A stretch of 64,000 nt of DNA, from assembly GCA_950295325.1 (NCBI GenBank), contig OX485807.1, positions 27,375,666-27,439,665 of the forward strand. The letters are read 5' to 3'. Below are positions 22,870-37,000 of this stretch, piece by piece (position 1 is the stretch's first letter; each line of letters starts with the position of its first letter). Source of the stretch: Polytrichum commune. Taxonomy: Eukaryota; Streptophyta; Polytrichopsida; Polytrichales; Polytrichaceae. The notes under the pieces were generated by a model. It did no database searches. It was given only the letters and a program-made list of their open reading frames with translations, and was not told the DNA's origin. Position numbers and translations under genes: made by a program.

Positions 22870-25800
22870 ATGTCTCACCGGTCAGCAGCAGCGGCAGGAG
22901 CTGGATCTGGGGGCGGCCGACAATGTGTGAGATGTCTGTACTTGATTTTTGTTCTCTGGTCGATCCTTTGCGTTTCATCGCAAGTTGAGGCCACGAAGAA
23001 ATCGAATTTCAAGAAGAGTCACCACAAGACCACGCACTCGGCTCCCGTCCCTTCCCCAAGCCCGCGTCCTTCCCCCGCGCCTGGCTCTTCCCCGAGCCCG
23101 TCTCCTCCCCCCGGCTCCTCTCATCAAACTGTCTTCGATATTCGAAAGACAGGTGCTGTATGCAATGGTGTTCAAGACGACACGCAGGTAATCCGTTTTT
23201 TCTCAGCTTGTGCAAGCTCAATGCCACATTCTTCTCTACCTCGACCTCAAAAAGTACAGGCGAAATCCGCAAGTACAACATTCTTGCCTTGATCTCCACT
23301 TTGATAAGCATCGAAGCTCAGCGTTCAGCTCTCCTTCCGTGGGCCCTTAGAATATGACAGTGAGATGCTCGAAGTCTGCCCCAGGAGACTCAGATTCAGA
23401 CTGAACTCCCAGCATCTCACTGTTATATTGAGGGCCCACGTCGCTGAGTAATGTTATGCTCCAGTCTAGATCGGTTTATATGTGGGATATGATCAGTGCT
23501 TTTCTTTGTCTGCATTCCAATGTCACTGTTTAAAATTGGCTTCCATCTACTTCCCTTGCTCATTCTACAGCAAGTCTTTAGACGTTATTGTACAAACTGA
23601 GATGTAGAGATCTGCGCAATTTTAAGCACGTTTAGGAACCGTCGACTTCTACAGAATGATCATCGATTATTGTGACTCTTGCTCACTAATGTCGAAGCTG
23701 GGATTCTCGTTCTCAAGATGAGAATGTAGTGCCACGATGATGTAAAACGAAATGCGACTGTACTAGATTTATTGAAAGTTTATTAGGAAGAAATTTATTA
23801 CACAGTGTGACGAGTGTGACATGTAGGTGCCTGGTGAAAGGACTTGAAACTCTTGATCGTGGTAGGGATGACATAGGACTTAGGAATCTTGCGTTCCGTT
23901 ATTTGTCCCTGTGGTGGTCACTATCTTTTTGTTGTTGGAACATGTTCATTGAAGTCAATCTAGCAGATTGATGCAGAGGAATTGGAATGTGATTGCAAAC
24001 ACAAACCAATTGCAAAATGCAGTGGATGTAGGTGTGGTGTAAATCATTTTTGTTCGTAGACACTGGACGGGGAATGAAGGGTGCTTCACTGTGTCGTTGC
24101 AGGCGATTCTCAAAGCGTGGAATCTGGCCTGTGGCTGTACTGGTGTGGCCGTCGTGTATATCCCTGCTGGTGTTACATGTGTTCTAATGTCAAACACCGC
24201 ATTCGTTGGGACAAGTTGCTCTGCTCGCATGATCTTCCAGGTGCTATTGCAAGTTGTTTTCAAATTTTTTTGAATGTGGTTTCGATTATTGCTCGCCTTG
24301 TTATAGTTTTTTTTGCAGAACTGCCTTAACGAGGTCTATATGGAAGTGCTTATCCGAGTGCTTAAATTCGCATGCAGGTTGACGGATTACTCCTGGGACC
24401 AAAGGATAAGGGTAGTTGGACAAACGCAGGGTCGACGACCGCTCACTGGATCCAATTTACAGGCTGTTCGAACTTTGCATTACAAGGAAAGGGCACTTTA
24501 GATGCTCGGGGACAGGGTTTCTGGGCAAATGGAGGGGGAGGGCCCACGGTGGGTGCCTCGATTGAGTCCTTGCAGTCCATCTCTGAATTTTCACTCCGAT
24601 TGTTCATTGACTAGCCAGCTAGCTAGTCTATATTGGATCAGTTAAATTAGAGATTATCAATCGCGTAGCTATTCAAATGCTTCGTGCATGTGCTTGTCAA
24701 TAGTTTCTTATGAAGGTGCAAATATCTGCAGGCAATTCGATTTCTGAAAGGCACAAACGTGGCTGTTCTGGGTATCACAGTTCAAAACTCGCCACAAGTC
24801 AACCTAAAGTTCAACTGGTGCACAGGAGGTCTTGTAAAGGGGGTAACCATTCTCTGTCCTGGAAACAGCCCGAATACCGATGGCATTCATTTACAGACCT
24901 CGGTGTACAATTTTGTAATTGAAGACTGTGTTATTGAGTCAGGTAAACATTACAACAAATGAAATATTCTTCTTGCAGCATGCTTCATTTCTTTATAAAG
25001 ATTTCCAAACTCATAAATACCGCCTGCCATGTGGTGATCAAGGTTGATCCTTGACATTTTGACGTAGACTTCCGATTGTTTTGTTCAGCCCTGCGAAGTT
25101 GCTTGGTTTCATGTTCTACTAACTGACATCTCTATTGTGATAACTCTGCAGGTGATGATTGCATTTCTATCCAGCAGGGTACATATAATCTTGTTGTTAA
25201 AAATATCAAATGTGGACCAGGCCATGGTATCAGGTATGTGCAGAAGTCCTGTCCAACGTCCTTGATCATCCAGTCTTGGTTTGATGTAACTTATCTTCTA
25301 TGCATTCTACAGATCTGCATATGTTCAAGATAGCAATGCAACTTCATTCCAAGATCGAATGGAATGCTAATTTTGGTTGTCCATCCATTGCGATGTCGTC
25401 TCTCACAGTATCGGAGCTCTTGGAAACAAGGGTGTGGCGTGTGTTTCAAATATCGACATATCTGATGTGATATTTACCAACACTCTTGCTGGTGGCCGCA
25501 TCAAGTCTTGGCCTGTAAGTTTCGCTTCTTTGGTGCGACTGATTACCTGTCAACCTTCGAGGTTGACTGGGCATTTCAGAACCTTTTAGTTCAATCTTCT
25601 TCTGAGTGTAACTCTATGATATCGGCAACATAATGTCCTGTTGTGTTTTGTGGCTCCACTAAACTTGGCGCTCTTTCCTGATGGATTGATTTAGGGAATT
25701 TATTTCTGTGTTCCGGAATTGTTAACTGATTCTAGGATTAGATTTCTTATTTGCCTTTATTCATAGACACAGTGCCTGATTCTTGCTATTTTATTCACAT

Positions 25801-26529
25801 CATTTGCAGAATGGGCTGGGCTGTGCGAAAGATGTTTCATACCGCAACATCACAGTCAATAATGTCCAGCAGCCTATCCTCGTCGACCAGTATTATAACG
25901 GAGGTTCTGGAGGGGTAAGTTGAACTGACTTGAGACTCAGTTCGGTTACTGATATTCCTAGAATTGACAAGAGACCTAAATAATTGATATTGTGAAATAC
26001 AGTTTGCCATAATAAATATTTATCTAGTTAAAGCGCGCGGACATCAGGGCTATCCTTTAGTTCAAACCTCCAGAGTAGCTCGAAGCTCCGTAAAACTACC
26101 GAGCATAGGAGGTGTTGTTTGCAAAAGAGCCAACTCCCGACTTAAAGTCATGTTGAGATAGACGATAGATCTATTAGGTTGGCCGAATTGGCATTCGACG
26201 TCCCTGGTTTGTCGTGGGTTCTGATATGATACTATGTCTGAAATTGATCATGTGCACACCAGTCACACGGCGTGTACCTGGACAACATCACCTTCTCAGA
26301 CTTCCGAGGGACAGCCTCCCCAAACTCGCAATATGCAGTAGCACTCAAGTGTTCACCACAGGGTTGCAACGACGTTCGAATGAGCAACATTCACATTACG
26401 CGACCAGGTGGTTCACCTGCGAGTGCATATTGCGAGCGAGCATACGGAGCGACAGCAGGCACCATGAACCCAAGTTCGTGTCTCCAATACGGACGCCTTT
26501 CTACCACCAGCGCAAGCCAAGGTTGCTGA
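22870..26529 (+). CDS. Secreted polygalacturonase (GH28), 8 exons, 465 aa
   Basis: Hydrolyses alpha-1,4-galacturonan of pectin in the cell wall. Exons: 22870-23187, 24103-24240, 24378-24548, 24732-24942, 25152-25233, 25409-25514, 25810-25914, 26263-26529; all phases agree. Residues 19-36 form a hydrophobic signal segment (CVRCLYLIFVLWSILCVSS). A Ser/Pro linker spans about 50-82, followed by the GH28 start TVFDIRKTGAVCNG. The four GH28 signatures are intact: NTDG (257-260), GDDC (280-283), GHGI (303-306) and RIK (337-339), so the enzyme should be active. Cysteines near the C-terminus match the family. An in-frame TTG upstream was not used; ATG at 22870 gives the signal peptide. Exo or endo mode cannot be told from sequence. 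Confidence 0.93.
23339..23439 (+). other. Hairpin in polygalacturonase intron 1
   Basis: 23339-23369 (GTGGGCCCTTAGAATATGAC continuing into AGTGAGATGCT) pairs with 23411-23439 (AGCATCTCACTGTTATATTG, then AGGGCCCAC) with two or three mismatches. An inner pair AGTCTG / CAGACT extends the stem. The size and the near-complete long stem resemble a small-RNA precursor or a tiny foldback element. No expression evidence. Confidence 0.55.
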
Positions 26530-29500
26530 TAATATTGTTGAAGCCAGCAATTATGTAGAGCTCGCTCAAAATGCAGAGCAACATCCTGTCTCTACTGATT
26601 GTCGTCACAGCGGGAGTTGAGAATCATCCCTGCACTAATACGGTAGCCATTTAAAAAAACATTTATTTTCTATTCTAAAATCCTTGTGTCAGGACATGGA
26701 GCCTTAGAAACATTCATTTCTTGCCATCTTGCCCGCATCAGATGCGCAGCGTTCAATAGTAGGGTGGGGGGAGAGGGGCAGTATTTGTCAATACTCACCC
26801 TTGTGGATGGGGGAAAGGCAGCAGGATGATTCATCAAGACTGGAGGATTCATTCACCTAATTCTTGTCGGACTGCTGAAGCTTTCTACGTCCCCAAGAAT
26901 GGAATTGGTGGGCTGATGATGGGTAGGAAGGCTGATTTTACAATTCAAGAGCAATAAGAGATTTCATGTCATGTTTGTGGACAACTGTCGATGAAGATCT
27001 CTTAGACCAGTTTAGTGCCTGAGGTGGCTCCAAAGGCCGCCTTTTGGCTGGACTACCAAGATTTCTCAGAGAGGTGTGTCTCATTTGGCGCCCTAAGTTT
27101 TCTTTGGTTGTATTCTATATATAGGTGTTAACCATTTGATTGATCACCGTTGATGATGAGTCTCTCTGTGTATGTGCAACTATCACAACAGAATCCAGTG
27201 CATTTACCAGTCGCAACTTGCATATCAATACTCATAGCGCTTAGAATGTTTGTATGTGTAATTTCCATGTGACACACCCAATCCACTATTATCTAGAATG
27301 ATTTGGGCGAATCAACCCCTGCACTCGCTCCTTGTTGGATGCCTAAACCCTTGCTTCCAAGGAACTGGTGTGTGGGCCAGTGGCCTACATGGAAACTCAC
27401 CTTGAATGCTAACCACAATCACAACCATCCTCTACCCCATCATCTCCACTATTCTGGTGACTGGTGTTCATGTGGCACCAATGAAATGACATTGATTTCT
27501 AAGTTCGGGAAGCTGGGGAGGCTAAAATGATTGAAAGTACATCATGATGGTTTTAGACCAGTTAATTCTCTAGAGTGGTGGAGTGTGCTATCCGCTGTGA
27601 GATGGAGGCTAATGTTAACTTGGTGGTTTACTTGAAATGACTTGATGGGCCCTGGAACTTTGCTCTCATAGTGATGGAAACTTGTCTCTAATGGGGTTTG
27701 TGTAGGGTACATTCCAACGCGAAATGTGCCTCATTTTTGACTTCATTGTAGGAGTGAAAGTGGCATAGTCTAGTATCATTAAAGATAGGGATACTCGTGC
27801 ATTGTCCAGTTTCAATGGCAAGTCTGGTTTGAGGTGCGGTAGACGTTGTGGTGGACTCAAATGGTTGCTTCAAGTGCAACTCACATTCGCAATCGAGCTT
27901 CTTCCCAGAAAGATGGAAAGAGATGCACAAGAATATTGATGAACAAGAAGTTCCTCGATACCAAGAAGATATGTTGTTTTTGATGTGGTTGGGTTGTCAT
28001 GGGTTTCCCAATGAAATAAACCCCATGATGCCTTCCACATGGCTATCGAATTATAACAAGTGTTGAATTCTTGTTTGGCCAGGTGTTGGGCTGTGAGGCT
28101 GCTTTATGGACTAGTCAAGAGGGAGATAGGGGGAAAGAGGTCAATCAATAGAGAGCTTTAAGGTCGAGATCTGCTAACAAAGTCGGGGATAAACCTACAA
28201 TGCAACAAGGATAATAATCACTTCAATTTCTTTAATTATATAAGGAAGCAAGGGGCAAAATTGCGATTTGGAAGACCAACCAGTACGATGTTTCGAACCT
28301 TAGAAGTGGATGGAAAAAAATTCTTGTAAGGCAAGGTAGACGTGAATTTCACTTTCAAAATTTTCAGAGGTCACATGAACAAGTGATTTGTTATCAGAGT
28401 GAAGAGTCTATCCTATTTGAGTGATAACATATATAGGTCATTGTTAATATGCAGTCAAGATGTTACTGTGTTTAGTTGATTTGACACCGGAATCAACTTT
28501 GACCTTGGTGTAGTCTAGTCCAAGTCATTTGAGATGAATTTGTTAAATAGGGGATCAAGTTTTCTTTCCGTGTTGGACGGATGAGACATATGTTTGTATG
28601 TGATAATTCCCTCTCCCCCAAAATGACTCCATCAAGTGGTTTGAGAGTCTTCACTTGACTATGGTCGAATGTCTTTATTTGAATGGCAAAAGATGTTGCA
28701 AGATTTCGTTGAAGCACCAAATGTTGGATTTCGAGATGTCTTTGATGAATTCAATTTAGCATGGTGTGTGAAAGGTCTTATTGTTACTAGAAGCAATCTT
28801 GAGGTTACTTGGAAGATTAGGCCCCAAATGGGTCCCATTACTTGATTCCCCTATAGTAGCGGTTTCGGGTCCCATTGGTGGTTGTATTTGTAATCTTGCT
28901 GCAATTAAGTGCGCTCAATTTAAAGCCCCCCAAAAAAGGAAAAAAAAAAGACCTTGTCAACAATCTAATTCAATTATCACTTGCATTCTTCCAATCATAG
29001 CATCCATCCGCATAGGTAGAAGAAAATAGAAGAAAACGTGCATCACTATAAATGACCTACATTCAAATACACCATTTACTTAGACCCCATTTACTTAGAC
29101 TGTACTTTCATATCCTCTTTGTATCAATGGCTAAGGTGGATGGGTCTTGAGCGCCTCAAGGTTTTCTTAATCGGACCCCCTAGATTTGATTGGTATGTTG
29201 TTCGGTGAGGATCAAAGAGCAAACATCAATTTGACACATGTTCAAAAGAGATTACTCTATGTCTTCAAATATTAGTAACTACTCTACATGCAATAGTGAA
29301 CACAGTTGGGAGGATCTATGTATCCAGTTAAGGAGGTCATCAACAAACATGCACTTCCAATAAACATAACTAAATTAGAGGAGGTTGTCAATTAGATTTG
29401 TCAATCCGGTTTTTGCAGATGTTTCATCGTAGATTTGCTGATGCAACACGAGTTTTGTTGTGTAAATCTAATCGGTAGAAGTTGGAAAAAATGAAAAACA

Positions 29501-29633
29501 GAGCAAACAACACCCACATACCTTAGACCTAACAACCATAATAGGAAAATCAGAAAGCTTTGAATGAGCACACAAATTGAATTTTATAAGATATAAAAGC
29601 ACAGACAAAATCCTGTGAAGAAGAAACTCGTAC
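26530..29633. other. Intergenic, no intact gene
   Basis: The 3' flank of the polygalacturonase gene, then AT-rich DNA. Open frames at 27690-27930 (minus), 27848-28066 (plus) and 28493-28720 (minus) are short and unlinked. They might be eroded retroelement pieces but show no diagnostic motif. Nothing else was seen. Confidence 0.5.
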
Positions 29634-32600
29634 TCAAGCAACATTGAGACAATTTTGCACCCCCTGCTCGAAAGAATTGAGCGCCACCATTGCCTCATTT
29701 AAAGCACCCATGACATCCTCCCTGCACACAACACCAGCTCAATTCATTAGAAAAGAAAAACTTCACAATCACACCACAAGCCAACAAGATGACACAGTCT
29801 AGAGTAGATGAATACAAAGCAGGGAAGTAGGTCTGAAAGGAGGTGTGAAAGGTTTTGTACTTTTGATTCGCAGCACTAGCTCCACCTTTTGCAAGCATTC
29901 CATCTACGACGATGAAAGATCTGCACCAACCCAACAAAATCCTTTGAGCAATACATACAATTGTAGGAGGGGAAAAAAAAGGGAAAGTGCTTAGTTAGTA
30001 GGTGTTTCCACAATGCTAGAGCCTTGGAATTTCTGAAATGAGGGCACTAGAACTGGAGGAAAAATAAAATATAAAATCACTCCTACTGGTCATCATTTCA
30101 TTTCTTCGTGTGAACCATGGAGAGGAAGAACCCACTTGCAGATGAACTTAAATTGACATGCGGATAGTTGCCTATTGCGATTAGGAAAAATGATACCCAA
30201 GTAAGTTTGTCACCACAACATTTAGATGCTTGAGAAATGGAAGGTGGTTGTATGCACACATATAAGAGAAAAACTTCTTCAAGAGAACAGACATTTCCTT
30301 TGTACTAGTGCAATCAAAAGTTTGCACTTGAGCGATGTGGGCAGGACATATCTCCCTTTTGTCATGACACCGATTTTCATGAGGAACTTCACAATCTCTA
30401 AGCTCACCATTTAAGCATAATCCCACAAATCCAACATATGATGGCGGCATGAAGTGTACATGGCATTCAATATAATAGGGTTTGGTGCCTCTTTGAAAGA
30501 CTTTTCAGTTAAGAGCTTATTAGAGCATCTTGTGTTAGAGCCAAATTTTGAAAGTTGAGTGAAACTCCGTGGACCTCCTTTTTCAATCCAAAAAACTTTG
30601 AGAGAACTTTAGTATCTAAAATAGGGTCCAACCCATGGGACCCTATGAACCTCAAATCCCGGATCAGCCTATGCAAGGCTAACTTGGCTCACTAGTCTTA
30701 GTATGACAAGTTGAAAAGCTAGTTCTTTTATAACCCCGTCCCGTTCTTAATCTAAACCTCAATAAAACTTGGGTCATTTTATGCATAAGCTCTCAAACTC
30801 ACCTTTTAGCCAACTCACCTAAAGTTTGACCTGGTGACTTTACAAATGACTCCATTAGAATCAACTGTAAAGTTACCAACAATGGGGACCAAATCCTCAA
30901 TCTTGAAGGAATCTCCCAAATTATTCACTTCCAACACTTGTGTCAGTGACCTGAAAACCTAAAAATAAACTAGGGGTGGAAATCCTTTTGCTCTATTCCG
31001 AAGCTACAAAACTTTGAGAAACTTTTGATGATTTTTTTTGAGTTGGAATCTATTTGGGGAGTATGCAAATGGCGAGGAGCAAAGCCATGTCATTATAGGT
31101 GGCAAAAGCAAAAGGGAGATTCTTAATTATATAAATACGAAACATGTCAGCACCGAAAAATCAAAGCAACCCTCCAGAACGTTCCGGTTACACTCCAAAT
31201 GGTAGAATCCATCTTAAATTCCTCCAAATTCATCCCTTTACTTTACGGTTATCTCCAATCTCTAGAGAAAATCATAATACACCATCAAGCAAGTGGCGAG
31301 CACATCCTCTTCACTCAAATATCAGGTTTATACATTGAAGGAGGTTGTGTTAGGAACTCAGATCAAGAAATGGTAGTCTACTGTGAGTCACTGGATTACG
31401 GAAGTACCTGATAAGATTATCCAGAGCAGCTGTAGCTTCCAACTTCACAGGGTCATCATTTTCCAGCAATGATGCAGCGTTTTTAAGCACCAACCGAAAT
31501 GTGCACACCTGCAATGTTTTCGTCAGCATTTCCATTAATTATGAAATGCGTGTAGAGACATAAGTGTTTCCCTCAAGTTAAAAAAGAAGCAGATGAAGAC
31601 CTGGAGCATTACGTCCAGAAAGCCTTTCAAGCCATTTGATGTCCAAAGTTGCAGAACCTCTTGAAACTTCTCCAGATGCCCTAGTGACAGATTATCCTGA
31701 AGTGTGACTAAAAAAATGTTACCTGAACTATGGTAAGTGAAAATACCAAAGACGAATCTTTGTGGCCATGGTTTGTACAGCAGCGTGTAAAGGCTAATTA
31801 AGACGTTTCCTTTGACCTGATTTCATACTCTTCATGTATGGTAACTTTGTTGAACAAGAGACCATGAAACAAACCTCTACACCGGTCCGAGATTGAAATT
31901 CAATGATGGAACCTGACTCTGCGGGCATACAATCGCGAGCAGCAACTTTCACCAATTTTCCAGCCTCCTCATAATTTTCAAAAGATGAACCATCTGCTGA
32001 AGCTGCCATTGAGAAGAGAGCCCACAATTTACAACTCAGGAAATCCCAGATCCGCAAGGATCAACGATCAAAAAACAGGCTATCAAGGAGTTCATAATTT
32101 GAATTTGTGTCTACAATGATCATACATCCAGTTTTGGGTTCAAGAAATAGAATTTATCCAATGAGTCGAATAGAGCTGCCTACGTTGGAGTGATGGGTGG
32201 TTAGGTGCACATCTAGGAACGGACACTAAAAAGACCTGTGTTTTTTAAGAGATTGGACTATGTGTTTGTTGACCATTCCAGGGCCTATGTGGCCTTCTTA
32301 TGGCTAACATAGTTCATAATTCTTATCTCGATGGACGTTGATAATTCATAACCATTCGAGATTAGCTCCAAAAATTTCTGGGATTGATCCAGGCTTCTTC
32401 ACATACATTTGCAGAAGCACAGAAACTTCAACCTCGCAAATCCGAGTAGTATAAGGTAGCATAAAACAAATTGTAACCGAACAAGGCTCATCTACCTTAC
32501 CTACCAAAAACATCCACCAACACTACCCGAGGTAAACATTTGTTCTGTGTTTGACATGAGCACATAGGTTTTCCCAGAAGCACCCTGGCTTCCGACAACT

Positions 32601-34064
32601 GGAACAATGTATGGATGGAAAGACACCTTCAACCCTAACCACTGCCATATCTATTGATATGTTATTTACCATTCTACAATAAGCTCAAATATAACACATG
32701 CAGTAATCCATCCCACCTCATGGGATTTTAGAGGTCCAGATAGGCAAAACTTACAAAGAAGGAGCACAGCTGAATTGAGGTGGTTGCGTGAGGCTTCAAT
32801 GGGGTTTAGGAGAAACTGGACTGTCTTCCGCTTCTGTGCCTTCAACCAGTCCTTTGGACCCGCTGTTTCGGCCATCACAATTTACACAAACTTACATCAG
32901 AGACTAGTTTCCATGCAGCAAGGTCTAAGATAAAACCCAAAACTTATCTGACATAGTGAACTCCAGTGTAATATTCCTTACCTTTATCATGGCTTGTTAC
33001 AAGTCGGGTATAAACATGAAATCCTCTACTTCATGCTATCCACCAGGAGAAGACCTAGCAATAAAATGCCATATTTTTAAGGATGGAGCAGTCTATGTCA
33101 TTAATAAAAGCAAACACCTCAACCTCATTGTCTTTGTAACTGGAACAACCAGGGCATTTACCCTCAAAGTACGAGGAGTACCATAGAGTGTTGGGAAGTC
33201 ATAGACTTTATATCTTCTTCAAGTGATGGAATTCTCCAAATGTCATTTGAGATGTGAGCACTTCTTGAAGTATAGAGGATAAGCATTCATGAGATCTTAC
33301 GGTCAAGCCTTAGGAGGTGAAACAAAACTGCAAAACTACGTTCTGGGGATTATATTTTGATTTTGTTTTCTTAAGAACACTAATTCTTTTTAGCAAGATT
33401 CAATCATCTGAAATTGGGAGTCCCAGTTTTGGAACGTTTAGACCATCATGAGTCAAGTTAAGTAAAGACTGTACTCTGCATTTTGCTGAAAACAATTCCT
33501 GTGCCAAAGATGAAATCTCTAGATAACGTCATAGTGTTATGAGAATTTCCACTTGTCTACCTACATCTTTCATTCAACACCTCCTTGCAAATTTCACTGC
33601 ACATAGTGCCTACTAAACCCCTGATAAACCCTCGTGTAACCTGAAGACCCGCAATCCGTATCCCCACAAAACACAGGAAACACACACACACATTTTTCAA
33701 GAATAAAAAAAAGTACCACTTTGCAACCATGATGAGTCAATCCGACCTTACAAATTCCAAGGCTGAACGCCTGCGCGGGCTCGCAACTCCAACTGACCGA
33801 ACCAGCAAGCGCTGCCACCACCGAAGCTCCCACGATTCCCCTCCTGCTCCACACAAAATCTCCATCTTCATTTTCGTCGCCCTCAGCAAATTCCCTTTCC
33901 GATTGAGCTGCGCGTTCGGTCGCAGCAGCCTCGCCGCCGCGATTTCGCACAGCGGCCATTGCGAATTGCGCAGCGGATGCTGATGCTGGGTGTGCATTGC
34001 GTGGGGCGCATGGGAGAGTGAAGGGTGTTGACGTTGGCAGCAGTGCCATGGCTATGGCGGCCAT
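29634..34064 (-). CDS. Thylakoid-lumen protein of unknown function, 6 exons, 265 aa
   Basis: Exons in transcript order: 34064-33752, 32862-32755, 32002-31875, 31508-31408, 29920-29861, 29721-29634; phases join exactly. Residues 1 to about 70 are Ala/Arg-rich like a stromal transit peptide. SRRGIVGASVVAALAGSVSW (73-92) and AQA (97-99) then form a bipartite lumen signal with a twin-arginine, suggesting Tat import. The mature part starts FSLGISGPKDWLKAQKRK and contains PIEASRNHLNSAV, VKVAARDCMP, GVEVCTFRLVLKNAASLL and SFEQGVQNCLNVA. From memory it resembles a small plant family annotated only as lumenal; I assign no enzyme activity. The ATG at 34064 is preferred over an upstream in-frame ATG at 34253, whose extra 63 residues do not look like a transit peptide. 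Confidence 0.85.
32185..32280 (-). repeat. Dispersed repeat family R, inverted copy in lumen-protein intron 2
   Basis: Reverse complement of the core at 8237-8305: TAGTCCAATCTC, an AAAGACATG-like stretch, then TAGATG(T/C)(G/A)CACCTAA. It sits in the intron between exons 2 and 3 of the lumen-protein gene. Confidence 0.6.
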
Positions 34065-37000
34065 GCCTCTCCCGTTTCTTGCAACGCTCGGAGAATTCGA
34101 AAACGCAAGACGAGTGAGGTTGGGGTGTGTGTGTGGAGGGGAGGAGCTTTCAAGGATTTCATCCAATTTTGGGGCAAATATTTTTGTCAAGGTCAATAGA
34201 GTTATCCCCTTCAACTCCTCAAATGTGTTTGGAGTTTCGAGTTTGGAGCCCAATTTGGACGGCTAGGGATTTGTGATGTCTATGTAAACTCATCCATTAG
34301 GAAGGTGGAAACGCAACGAAATGTTTCAAACTTCGTTCCACAATGAATTGTTTTAAGAACAATTGACACCGGAAATAGTATCAGAGACCATGTTTTAGTC
34401 TCGTGGTCTCCAGCTGGTCTGAATCAACTTTCAGCCTTGACAGACACGACTTGTTTTTTCCCTTCTTACTAGAGCTCTTTCATCCACAAAATGAATAAGT
34501 TTACTTAGACGCCATGAACCCTAGGCCACTTTGGACCTCTCATCACATACGGAATTTTTAAACTATACAATGTGAATTTAGATTGTGATGTGACCTTTGG
34601 GTAGATAGTGATAGTTTGTTGTCTTGCAAAGGTTTATTTTTTTAATTTAATTTAATTTTTTGGTCTTTTTGTTTTGTTTTGGACACATGGACACAAACTA
34701 CACTAAATAGTCTTGTTATTGTGGGCCACAGTAATTTTCTAGAGCCCATGCTAATTTTCATAATGAGAGTTAATGTGGACCACATTGATTGTTTTTTTTT
34801 TCTTTCTAGAAAACCAATGTGGGTGATTATTTTGTTTTGTGCTACTTTTGTCCTATAATTAATATTCATTGTGTTGGTTGGAGGTCTTCATGAAGCCTTA
34901 GGGGAAGACTTGGGGTCTTGGACCCACATTATTTCCACCTTGACTAGAAAATTAGTGTGGCCCAAGCTAATTTTCCACCCACACTAATTAGATTATTTAG
35001 TGTACTTAACTTGAAAAGAGTATGATGAAGATCTCATATCATCTTTATAAAGAAATAATATTATATAAGTTTAAACATGATAAAAACGTCTAGGAGCTTT
35101 GACAACTTGGGAGTTTTGGTCAAGAGTTGAGTTAGTTGTTTTGCAGAAACACCTGCCATGTTCGGTAAGTTTTTTGTGCATTCTCAATGGGTACACCAAC
35201 ATCACTCATTACTGTGGGTGATATTAGTTCGAGTGAAGGGTAGGGCCGCGCCAGTAGAAAATATTGTGGCCTATTAAATTTAGTTATGAGTAAGTTGAAG
35301 ATTAGGATGGCCCACAATAATTTTGAGCTTGAGGTTATGAAATTTACAGCTCAACTCAGATTTTGAAACTTGAAATGACAATCTTCACAATTTGGAGTTG
35401 CTTTTTGGATGGGAGTCAAGGCAATTCTAGATACAATCCAATTCATGGCCATATGAAGCTAGAAGTGCTAGGGTCATCAAATAGGTCTTTATAGGCTTAG
35501 GAAAGTCTCATTCGAAGGCAAGCTAAGCTAGTAAAGCAACTTGACACGGCATCCACGAATACATGCACCATATTCTTAGCTCAACTTGCTCTTGGGGGCT
35601 CTTGGGCCACAATCTAAAAGACTAGCCCCTTCTATGTGGCTCTTATATATTAAGTATGCATTGTTGACTTGGAGGGCCCTAGTAACCAAGGTGCCAAACT
35701 ATTTGAAGTTGCTAAAATGCTCACGGCACCCTTGGTGAGGCACACATAGTCAAAATGCTTCAAGACATGGACGAGTTTGTTGTTCATCCACGCGTTGGTG
35801 TAGGGAAAAAACGGGTTCAAAAATAAGGGAAACAACTCTTTTTTATTAAGTCATACGATTCGTGAAAGTCAAGATGCTCATCAATTCGCCTTGAATAGAG
35901 AGGGGCACATGAAATCAAGAGTCCCAAGCAGGTTTCAAGTAGTTGACTTTGGTCCATTTACCTTGACAAATTTGGGTAACAATGACGGTTATAGGATGTT
36001 GAAGAAAGAATCACTTCCTTATAGGTACCCATTTTATGCCGGCCACAATTGTCCTTTATACTTGCCCACAAATTAAAGTAATGAAATTAGTTGATCATTG
36101 GAACCTATCGAGATGGCAAATTTGATGATGTATTATGAATCATAATCGAACTAGGAATTAAGTAAATTGGGATTTATTCATAAATTTTGTACCAATATGA
36201 TATATACTGAATTGTAAAATTACACAAATGTGGTGGTTGGCAAACAAGAAATACAAACATTCAAAGTTGTGGTTGTTACTTTTGAGGTTGTTGTTTGATT
36301 TTTCCCCCCACAAATGCACATCTCTTATTAATTGTGGACGAGTGATTTGTCCAAATATAGTTAAAATGTCAGTTATTACACCTTAATGATGATAGATGCG
36401 AAGGTTCAAGTATCCATATTTTCCATTCTTTTGTGCAGAGCATGTCCAACAATCAAAGTAAAATGACTCCCAAGTTAACAATTGGCTATTTGAAAATTGT
36501 GGGTCATTAGTGCAACATGCTTATTTCACCCATAAAGTCCATGTATTTCATAAGTTGGATTTAATTGGTCTGAATTGGTTGTTGAGCAAGAGAGAACCTT
36601 CTAGAGTTTTTAGTCACTCAATTTTCAAGGGTCAATGATGATTTCACATGTACGGCATTGCTCTTGATAAAGTCCACAAAGCTTATTATTAAGAGAATCA
36701 ATTTACAGTGATTGTTGGAGACATTGTTGCAAGATATATGTTTGATCCAACATATGGCATCGAGATTCATCATTTGTATGTGCCACCCGTTCATCTTGAA
36801 GGAAATTTTGTCTCGTTGAGCCTCAAAAAAACTTATAAGAGCAAATTCTTAAGCATACATATTTGTGGTAACACTTCCACTTAGGACGACATGCACAATT
36901 TGTACCAAAACTCAAATTAATGTAAATTTTGTCATCATTATATGTCTTGATCAAGTGCTGCACCAAGTCACACAATTTATGTACAATGTTTGGACTTTTA

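Noticed and set aside
28493-28720. Possible copia-type retroelement fragment on the minus strand
   Set aside because: The text is protein-like, but no protease, integrase or reverse-transcriptase motif can be pointed to, and no LTRs were found.
34065-34253. 63-residue N-terminal extension of the lumen protein
   Set aside because: The added sequence (TFEELKGITLLTLTKIFAPK) is not transit-peptide-like; the ATG at 34064 begins an Ala/Ser/Arg-rich leader. An upstream start remains possible.
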